A stretch of DNA of 17,500 nucleotides from Chromera velia (lineage: Eukaryota; Sar; Chromeraceae), in contig JAHBMJ010005901.1 of assembly GCA_018398765.1 (NCBI GenBank), positions 2,501 through 20,000 of the forward strand, given 5' to 3'. Under the pieces are notes generated by a model. The model saw only the letters and a list, made by a program, of their open reading frames with translations, ran no database searches and was not told the DNA's origin. Positions 10,447 to 17,500 of the stretch are shown in pieces; within the stretch, counting starts at the first letter, position 1; the number at the start of each line of letters is the position of its first letter. Made by a program: the position numbers and the translations under genes.

Positions 10447-12635
10447 TTACGAAGCTTCCCTGACGGAGCCCACAACGGTCTTTCTGATGTGGTCGAGGTC
10501 CAGTCGAACGACTCGGAAGACTTTCAGCTCGGTCAGAGTCCTCCCGACCTGCGCGCACGTCACGGTAGCACAGGAGTTCTCTTCTGTGCATGAGAGTGCG
10601 GGCCCCCAAAACCCTCGGACAATTCAAAAGATGTGCAATGAATGAAATTGGTGCATGCGAACCCCTGGAAACAGACTGAAGTTGTGTGAACGCAAACTAC
10701 GATACAATAAACAGAGCTATCGTGGTGAAGTAGACGAAAAAGAATCCAAAATGTACAATACTGCAATATGCTGAGGAAGTGACCGAGGAGCGAAACCGGA
10801 TGATCGAATCGGACGAGCAGAAAAATCCAGCCAGAGGCCTGCGAATCTTATCTGGAGTATTCCTGAAGGGGTGAGTGAATGAAGCAAGCATGCATTTTTC
10901 TTAATTCTCTCTCTTTACCAGATCGATCTGGTCCTCTTTGTGCATAAACACAGCTTGGGAACCGGCCATGAATGTGTGTATACGTATGGATTGAATGGTG
11001 GGATGGAGGAAGTCAGCCTGCGATATCTCTCTATGGGTCGCAAGTGTCTTCAATTTTTGAGCAAGCTCAGGGGAAAAAGTTGATTTTTTACCAGACAGAC
11101 TATGTGGTTTCTTTCCCTTCTTTTCTTCATGAACACAACAGACAAAACGAAGGAAAGCAACAAACACAAAAGAACATCACGAAAACTCAGACAAAGTGGG
11201 CAGGGGGGCCAAAAGCTCGACAGACAGAAAACAGACCTGCCACCTGAGACGGGCGAGATACTTGAGAGCGCTCTCGGAGGATCCCACGTTCATGGCAAAA
11301 CCTTTCTTGGAGTCAAGCTCGAACCTGCACTCACACACTCACTCAGTTACACGGACAGACCCCCTGTATAAAAATCTTTTGTTCCCTACCAAACCAAACG
11401 ATGCCAACAAACAGGCACGCACACAGAAAAACCGGCAGACGAACAGGCAGACATACAGACAGGCAGAGACAGGTAGGCAGACAGGCAAAGAGACACGTCA
11501 TTGCCACCCCAAGCAGCTGCAGATATCGTCAAGGCAGGCTGGTGCAGCGTGACAGCTAGCTACCCTCGGACCGACGCACGTGCAGGCAGGCACGTCGCGG
11601 GAAGAGGGCTCGATCAAAGGCTCATGATCCATTCAAAGGCTTGCTTGGGGATGTGAATGAGAAGTGCCACATTTAATCACACGTGTGAGTGCCTGTTGAA
11701 TCATGCTCATGAGAAAACGCACGTGCGGGACTGAATTTCTCAATTCAATATGCAAGCCAATAGTTGTAAGAGTATCTAGGTAGATTGTGAGTTTGGCTAA
11801 CTGAACAAGAATTCCGGTGCAATCCTTTCAAGAATCAGATTGGACCTCGAGGGAAAGGACAGGGCAATTAATTGCAAGGCAGGATGCAAATGAGGGGAGG
11901 TATTCGATTGTGTGGATCAGCAGCTGGGATTAGTGAGGAAGAAAGTTCACAAGTGCCGGTTGGGACAAAAAGACGGGGGGGGAGAGAATCTTCTCAAACA
12001 ACAACGACAAGGGAAAGAACCCGAAAAGCGGTGAGAAAGAACGATGCAAAAACTGACCAGACATTGCCCTGTCCATCCTCTTCCGACTTCACGACAATCT
12101 CTTCTTCAAGGCGAGCCGTTCTGCACTTTTCGATTTCCTCTTCAGTCATTTCATCAATTGCCTTTTCCTGTCCCATCCCCCTCCCTTCCCTTCCTGCTTC
12201 CCCTTCCACAACTTCTCCAGCAACAATTATATTCCCGTCTCTGGTCTCCCCCGTCTTCCCCCCCTCCTCGTCCTCGTCCACGTCCCTTGGAGGCTCTACG
12301 ATGTCAACAAAGTCCATCAGATTTTCAGCCCCCTCGAAGTCCCCAGATACGTCTGCTGCCTGGGGCTCGCCCTCTCCTGGCATATCCACAATCTCTCCCG
12401 GTCCCAGTGATGCTCTGCCATCCTCTCCGTTTGCGTGCATCACAATGATCTCTCCCTCTTCACCGTCGAATCTTCGCAGACAGAAAACGTGCTGGGTTTC
12501 CAGTCCGAGCATCTTCTTCATTCCCTTGAAGGAGAACGCAGACCTGCAGGAAGGTGGAGAGACCAGTCGAACGAAGACCGCAAAGGGAGGCATCATCAAA
12601 TTGCTACATGCACACAGACACACACACAGTCTCTC

Positions 12636-12670
<35 letters not shown>

Positions 12671-12674
12671 TCTC

Positions 12675-12724
<50 letters not shown>

Positions 12725-12736
12725 CACACTCACACT

Positions 12737-12770
<34 letters not shown>

Positions 12771-12820
12771 CACACGCACGTACAGATGGAGAGAGAGAGA
12801 GAGCGAGAGAGAGAGAGAGN

Positions 12821-12855
<35 letters not shown>

Positions 12856-13906
12856 CAAGCAAACCAACCTCATACGCACTCACCCTCGCGAACCCGCACA
12901 CTCACATACGTACGAACATACTTAAGTACACATATCTGACGTATTGGCAAAGACGTTTATGATATGTTGGGGTGTCCGAAGCCTCTGCAGCTTCATGGTG
13001 GCTGGATTCTCCACGACCCTTTTTGTTTTCATCTGCTGGATTGCTGAAAGGCCATTTGTTTCAGCAAAATGTGAGGTTGAAGAAAATGCAGCATTGCTCT
13101 GCTGACGTACAGAATTCCATCAGGCTCGACGCGGTCATAAGCAGTATGGCATGATTCATTACCAAGTAAGGTTGAAGAGTTGCCCCCTAAGCGACCAGGC
13201 AAGTGTCCCGTGTGACCTTCGAACCGTCCCGACCAACCGACTGACTGACCTTGTCATGTTTTGGGAAGAGTGCCGAACTCCGATCAGAACTCCCACGGCG
13301 TTCTTGGCAGAGAGGAAGTCGGGGGGCAAGGGCTGGGTGAGGTCGAACTCTGTGGCCTCCATCTTTGCATAGGACAGCGCGTGGGCCCCGACTCTCTGCT
13401 TTCAGGGAGGAGGGGCGAGAACAAGCGGGGGGAAAGGCACCTCTATATAATCGAACGTTGCGGCTACGGAACGAATCATGGCTTTTGTTCAGTTGGAGGG
13501 AGGAGGACAAACATGGATAAGTTTCGGTACTTGTGAGAAAATATTCTTGCACACCCATATGGGTATTGGCTTTGTTTGGCAACGTAAAATTAGAAGGTAT
13601 GTTGTGTTTTTGGATAATGCACACCATGTCTCCGGTTACAATCGCCTTTTTGCTTGTTGTGCCAGAGTTTCAGAGCTCCCTTTCCCTTGGAGTACTATTT
13701 GCAATCTCGAAGCAACTGACGACATCGTAATAGCCGAGTCCGAATGCCGTCTTGTGGTTCTGCCCGTCGACCTTCCCCAGTTGGTGCGCGACGTCCTCAA
13801 ATTCCTTCTTGCACCACATGGGTTTCTGCAGGATGTTGTTCACAGCGTGCCGAGTCCCCTGGCCCTGCTCGTGCCTTTCGAAAAAGAAACGATTACCCTC
13901 ACTCAT
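10447..13906 (-). CDS. Josephin-domain protein (JOSD/ataxin-3-like), catalytic Cys replaced by Gly
   Basis: Join on the minus strand: 13906-13721, 13395-13250, 12543-12058, 11324-11237, 11017-10919, 10548-10447 (TAA 10449-10447); about 368 aa. The start ATG has an in-frame TGA upstream. Spliced segments follow the Josephin order of JOSD1 as I remember it: FFERHEQGQGTRHAVNNILQ against [20 protein letters not shown]; HK...GYYDV|RVGAHAL against HK...GNYDVNVIMAAL; KNAVGVLIGVRHSS against TNVMGFIMNLPSS; QHVFCLRRF against QHWICVREV; WFELDSK against YYNLDSK; then SALKYLARLR and a hydrophobic strand AVFMHKED. Josephin proteins (peptidase family C86) cleave ubiquitin using Cys, His and Asn/Asp. Here His129 and Asp277 are kept but Gly17 (GGG, 13858-13856) occupies the Cys position, so ubiquitin binding without cleavage is the likely activity (inference). 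An acidic insert of ~130 residues (roughly 138-272) lies between the His and Asp strands. Frames and splice sites are intact, so this is not an obvious pseudogene. Confidence 0.85.
11409..11493. repeat. degenerate CAGACAGG-type repeat in Josephin intron 3
   Basis: The plus strand carries repeated CAGGCAGACA units, which read as GTCTGCCTGTCTG on the minus (sense) strand, upstream of the acceptor at 11325. It lies inside the 12057-11325 intron and contributes a pyrimidine-rich tract in sense orientation. Confidence 0.8.
12629..12853. repeat. (CT)n-(CA)n-(GA)n compound microsatellite in Josephin intron 2, with one N
   Basis: Plus strand: CT repeat at ~12629-12674, CA repeat with CACACT hexamers at ~12677-12780, GA repeat at ~12787-12853. 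Base 12820 is N, so the repeat length is not reliably assembled. The CT and GA arms are complementary in inverted order and could form a long hairpin with a CA loop. It lies in intron 13249-12544 of the minus-strand gene. Confidence 0.95.
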
Positions 13907-14602
13907 CGTCGTCTTAGTCGAGAGCTCGGAAAGATATCAAGGGAGCCGACAAACGGATTGTGACAACAAAGAGAGGGGCCTAAGAATTAGAAGGCGAATT
14001 TGAACGCTAGCGTCTGGTGAGGTTGAGGAGCTCTTCACAGGGATGCCCGGTCAAGGGTATCACGCATGAGCCGCTGACTTCACAGACATCAGAAGCTCTA
14101 GGCTTCCCACGAGACCGTAGACAGAATGATGTCACGATGCAAGCTGTAGCCTAATGGTCGGCTCGTGAAGGTCAGTCGACTTAATTGTATGAGCTTTATC
14201 GAAAAATATCTGCATGGATTCTCCAAGTCATGCAGTTCGCGCGCTTTGCGCGCGGAGTCGGCTCGGGCGGCATTTACAATTAAACTATCGATCTATCAAA
14301 AACTATCAAAAACATGCTTAAAAAGAAAGGGGGGGTTTTCATCTTAAGTTTCATACAAGTAGACAAAAAAGATCAAAGAAAAGAGGCCGTCATATAGTGT
14401 GTGACTCACATAAAAAAGAAGAAACTTGGCCTCAAAGTTAGCAGATCGAATGTTAGAGCACGTTAGAGAGACAAACAAAAAAGATCGATAGAAACGCACA
14501 GTCACAGCAGCAGATAGTGGGAGAAACTTAATCAAACAAAAACAAAAGACACAGTTAAAAAGACTGTCAAAGATATTACCAAAATACGAGAAAAACTTTA
14601 AT
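13907..14602. other. gene-poor spacer upstream of the Josephin gene
   Basis: Lies between the Josephin start codon (minus strand, 13906) and the tandem duplication. It should include the Josephin promoter and 5' UTR, but I see no diagnostic TATA box or other named element. The right part (14340-14600) is A-rich. A 119-codon minus-strand ORF (14703-14344) is Phe/Leu/Cys-rich and looks non-coding. A perfect GC hairpin lies at 14238-14254. Confidence 0.6.
14238..14254. other. perfect 7-bp GC hairpin, TTT loop
   Basis: CGCGCGC-TTT-GCGCGCG. It stands out in a spacer of otherwise mixed to A-rich composition. It could be a chance palindrome or part of a structured RNA. It is followed by two CTATCAAAAA repeats at about 14292-14312. 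Confidence 0.8.
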
Positions 14603-15118
14603 GCAGTGAAGTTTGAAAATAAAAAGAATAAGCAATGTACTAGGCAATGCAAGACAATCCACCATCTTGTAACGCTACTTGCGGCAATCAACATCATTAG
14701 CACAGTTCATGCATTTCTGTTTCAAGCGTGAATAAAATAGTTAGTATATCAAAAACAGATTCACAATCGTATACGATGGCTTCCAACTTTAAAGACCGCA
14801 CGTCGCGCTCGCTGGACCATAAGCTTCTTACATTGTCTTCTCGCATGCTCTTCGAGCCCTAAGTGCCGCACGCTATCGGTCTGCGAAAGCAGATTTGATG
14901 TGCTGTTCCCCTGTGGCTCGTTTTCTTGTTTGAGATTCGGGCTGTGTTTATCTGCTGTAGGTGGCGCTGCAGGGGACACTGTGCTTTCAGCTTCGTGTGC
15001 GGTTCTTTGCGGAGGCCGTTGCCGTGCCTGCATCTGTTCCCTTATCTATTTCTGCCCCTCTGCCATTTTTGCTTTCGCATTTCCCCTCTCTTTCTTGTTC
15101 AATGAGGGAGAAGCTTGC
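14603..15118. repeat. tandem duplication, distal copy (A)
   Basis: About 516 bp, nearly identical to 15119-15638. Both copies begin GCAGTGAAGTTTGAAAATAA and end GGGAGAAGCTTGCGC. I count roughly 20 differences by eye (about 4%), including two single-base indels. The unit spans the last coding part and 3' flank of the minus-strand gene. Confidence 0.9.
14761..15118 (-). pseudogene. frameshifted duplicate of the C-terminal coding end of the minus-strand coiled-coil gene
   Basis: Inside the distal copy of the tandem duplication. It keeps the codons for MQARQRPPQRTAHEAEST... as in the parent gene, but a one-base deletion near 14873-14875 (GATAG against GACAGG on the minus strand) shifts the frame after ...SQTD. 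Translation then runs past the position of the parental stop (14830-14828) and ends at 14761. It has no upstream exons or start region of its own, since the sequence before it is the 3' flank of the proximal copy. It is probably not an expressed gene, although read-through transcription from the parent could include it. Confidence 0.8.
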
Positions 15119-15638
15119 GCAGTGAAGTTTGAAAATAAAAAGAATAAGCAATGTACTAGGCAATGCAAGATAATCCACCATCTTGTAACGCTAGTTGCGA
15201 CAATCAACATCATTAGCACAGTCCATGCATTTCTGTTTCAAGCGTGAATAAAATAGTTGGTATATCAAAAACAGATTCACAATCGTATACGATGGCTTCC
15301 AACTTTAAAGACCGCACGTCGCGCGTCGCTGGACCATAAGCTTCTTACATTGTCTTCTCGCGCGCTCTTCGAGCCCTAAGTGCCGCACGCCTGTCGGTCT
15401 GCGAAGGCGGATTTGATGTGCTGCTCCCCTGCGGCTCGTTTTCTTGTTTGAGATTTGGGCTGTGTTTATCTGCTGTAGGTGGCGCTGCAGGGGACACTGT
15501 GCTTTCAGCTTCGTGTGCGGTTCTCTGCGGAGGCCGTTGCCGCGCCTGCATCTGTTCCCTCATCTGTCTCTGCCGCTCTGCCATTTTTGCTTTCGCATTT
15601 CCCCTCTCTTTCTTGTTCAATGAGGGAGAAGCTTGCGC
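15119..15638. repeat. tandem duplication, proximal copy (B), containing the real gene end
   Basis: Directly abuts copy A. It is two bases longer because of single-base indels near 15324 and 15391. It holds the in-frame C-terminus and stop (15347-15345) of the gene at 15345-17487. The outer and junction sequences share GCA, a short microhomology compatible with the duplication breakpoint. Confidence 0.9.
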
Positions 15639-17487
15639 ACTGCCTGATCCAAGAGGCTTCACCTTTGGACGGACAGGAGAGAAACCTGAAGGAGAAGAGA
15701 AGAAGGGACGAGGTCCCGGTTGTTCGGCAGGCGATGAATCTTGTGACTTCCCCCCCCCCTCTCCTGGTGCTTGAGAATCAGTCTCCGAGATATGTCCTCC
15801 ACCTCTCCCTTTCTCTTCATCCTCCTCCTCATCTTGCTCTTCATCATCATCGGAAGCAGATCCTCTCGACAGGAAGTTGGGAGGGGGGGGGGACAGAAGG
15901 GAGCCCCGTCGCGTTCTGAGAACGCCTTGGGGACTTGACGCCTCCCTCGCGGGGGGATGATTCGAGGACTGTGCCCCTGCCCCTGTGACAACCAGGCGGT
16001 ATGCCCCAGACCCTCCTTCGTCCCCTCCTGCTTCTCCGCTGTTCTCTGCTGCTGTGGCGGCAGGAGTGTCAGGCAACCTCTCCGGTGTTGAGGAAGACGC
16101 GCTGGGAACTTGAGACGGCATTGTGCGGGAACGATCTGAGCGTCTTCTTTGCTTCAATGTCTCTCTCCTTCCCATTCTTTGCTTCTCCTCTTGTTCCCGT
16201 AACCTTGCCCGCATGTCGGCAGCTGAGTCTTCAGCCACGGAGGTTTTCTTCTTTGTCTCCTTCTCTTCTCTCTTCTGTGGAGGAGAAAGGGGGGGGGACT
16301 CTGAATCGGGATGTTCAACGGAGGTTCTGCTTCCATCTGAAGCTCTTCTCTGATTTGAAGAAGCTGCACTCTCCTCGCCTTCTGAGACACGTGGGCGGGG
16401 CTTAGCGGTTTCTGTACTTCTTCGCGCTCCCCTCTGTCGACCTGGAGTCGGGGGCTTTGAAGATGAGACCTCCGATCCGTGGGAGGTGGGCGGTCTCTTG
16501 GTCTTGTCTGCTGACTCGCCTTCGTTTTGCCCTTTCGGTTGTCGGCTCTCCGTCTGCTCCAACAGCTGCAGTCTCGCCTGGGCTTGACCTCTGTGCAGTC
16601 GCTGAGCAAGGAGCTCTACTGCCTCCACCTCCCTCTGGGCCTGAAGAGAGGGACCCTCGGGCTTTGCTGGCAGTGCCGTGAAATTGAAATTGAGGGTCCT
16701 CCTCTGCACACACACGCTCACACGCACTCAAACACGCACAAACACATCTATACATATACATACACGTTCACAATATGCATACACGAATACATACGTGTGC
16801 GGGCGCACGCGGAGAGAAAGAAACATCAGATGAGGTGCAGAGTGACACGTGGAAAGCGAAATCCAGACTCTCTCTGTGCATACGGACCCATTATACAGGA
16901 GCCCAGAAAAGAAGTGAATGTACAGACACATACAATGTGCGCATTGCTCACTGAAAGATGTGCAGAGACAAAAGCCCACACTGTGGGTATAGAGAGACAA
17001 ACAAAAGGAGACACATCTGACTGTCTTTTCGTGTCGGCATTTTCCATTCGCGTGGTGCCTTAACTGATGTCTTCTCTTCGACCCTTCGATTGGATATGGA
17101 AGCTTCAGGCAGCAATCAAGGCTTGTTTATGTATGCTTCATATCATGAGCATCCAGCGTCTGATCAAGCTCTGCTGACGGAGCCACAGAATTTTTCTAAC
17201 TTGAGGGAACAGATCGATCATGAGTTCCTTGCCTGATTGCGCAAAGACAAATACCAACTACCATTATGTCTAAGTTAGGAGAGAGGTGGAAGACGAGACG
17301 ATGTCGTCCAAGGCCGCTCTTTCATCAATCGCGCATGGAAGGAAGGACCAGATTAAACGTACAGGACAAAGACGAAAATCATAAGAGTGAAAGAAAAAGC
17401 AAAACAATGCCCGAGCGCTCACCTCAAGGTCTTCCAGTTCCGCCTTAAGATTTGCGCACTCTTTGCTTAGTCGTTCCCTATCGTTCT
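15345..17487 (-). CDS. last two exons of a charged, disordered coiled-coil protein gene (5' partial)
   Basis: Exon 17487-17423 follows acceptor TTTTCCCCCAG and reads NDRERLSKECANLKAELEDL (a heptad-like coiled coil), ending at GAG|GTGAGC. The terminal exon 16703-15345 follows a GT-rich tract ending TGTGCAG and continues in phase 0. It begins RRTLNFNFTALPAKPEGPSL, then has a helical stretch (EVEAVELLAQRLHRGQAQAR), a long Ser/Glu/Pro/Arg-rich disordered region, an Asp/Glu block near 15825-15860 (DDDEEQDEEEDEE), a second Arg/Gln-rich helix (KMAERQRQMREQMQARQR), and ends ...RARRAREKTM with TAA at 15347-15345. The known portion is 474 residues. No enzyme domain is visible; a coiled-coil scaffold is a guess. 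The upstream exons lie beyond 17500. Its 3' end is duplicated in tandem immediately downstream. Confidence 0.7.
16704..17422 (-). other. intron of the right-hand minus-strand gene
   Basis: Bounded in sense by GAG|GTGAGC (17422) and TGTGTGCAG (16704); both flanking exons are phase 0. The sense strand just before the acceptor is GT-rich (plus-strand CACA, 16705-16760). Nothing else recognisable lies within; short ORFs here appear random. Confidence 0.75.
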
Positions 17488-17500
17488 CTGGGGGAAAACA

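Noticed and set aside
12596-12962. Several ORFs with long His-Thr, Ser-Leu, Cys-Val or Arg-Glu repeats
   Set aside because: They are translations of dinucleotide microsatellites, some through an N, not proteins.
12960-13080. A possible extra minus-strand exon (NPADENKKGRGESSHHEAAE...) after acceptor CCTTTCAG near 13065
   Set aside because: It fits a phase, but joining 13250 directly to 12543 (AG+G) also keeps frame and matches the Josephin domain better, without an insertion. Kept only as a possible alternative exon.
13187-13627. 146-aa minus-strand ORF overlapping Josephin exon 2
   Set aside because: It runs through the intron in a different frame from the homologous RVGAHAL...VLIGV frame.
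13478-13963. 161-aa plus-strand ORF
   Set aside because: It is antisense to the first Josephin exon, whose minus-strand frame has clear homology; the plus frame is a shadow.
14146-14165. tRNA-like A-box (TAGCCTAATGG)
   Set aside because: No B-box, anticodon stem or acceptor stem could be assembled around it.
14344-14703. 119-aa minus-strand ORF, Phe/Leu/Cys-rich, membrane-like
   Set aside because: It comes from an A-rich plus strand and partly overlaps the duplicated 3' flank; no splice or homology support.
15418-16727. Plus-strand ORFs opposite the right-hand gene
   Set aside because: The minus-strand frame is longer, begins at a good acceptor in phase with a coiled-coil exon, and has coding-like composition.

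Overview
The window looks like nuclear DNA of an intron-rich unicellular eukaryote. Open reading frames are interrupted by GT-AG introns, introns are packed with (CT)n, (GT)n, (GTCT)n and (TTCC)n microsatellites, proteins are long and low-complexity, and there are no operons or Shine-Dalgarno sites. I infer an alveolate such as a chromerid alga (Chromera-like), but nothing here proves it; a coccidian-like relative is the main alternative.

Layout. (1) 1-8942, plus strand: a large, mostly disordered protein gene entered from the left. Six small exons (1-39, 260-324, 487-516, 664-779, 1370-~1657, ~1826-1940) lead in consistent phase into a 3.6 kb exon (2159-5783 or 5882) and probably a 2.55 kb exon (6390-8942). 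(2) 8943-10446: an AT-rich, gene-poor island between convergent genes. (3) 10447-13906, minus strand: a six-exon gene whose spliced product (about 368 aa) aligns along its length with the Josephin domain of JOSD1/JOSD2/ataxin-3 deubiquitinases. The catalytic His and Asp are kept, but the catalytic Cys position is Gly (GGG codon, 13856-13858), and an acidic insert of about 130 residues separates the His and Asp strands. (4) 13907-14602: a gene-poor spacer, the presumed promoter side of the Josephin gene. (5) 14603-15638: a ~516 bp tandem duplication of the 3' end of the next gene; the distal copy is a frameshifted fragment. (6) 15345-17487, minus strand: the last two exons of a gene for a charged, disordered protein with a coiled-coil segment, whose 5' part lies beyond the window.

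The genes show no obvious joint pathway; this is an ordinary eukaryotic neighbourhood. The item most worth following is the Josephin protein: an apparently catalytically dead, insert-bearing member of a deubiquitinase family, recovered only after splicing. No RNA gene, CRISPR array or intact transposon was found.
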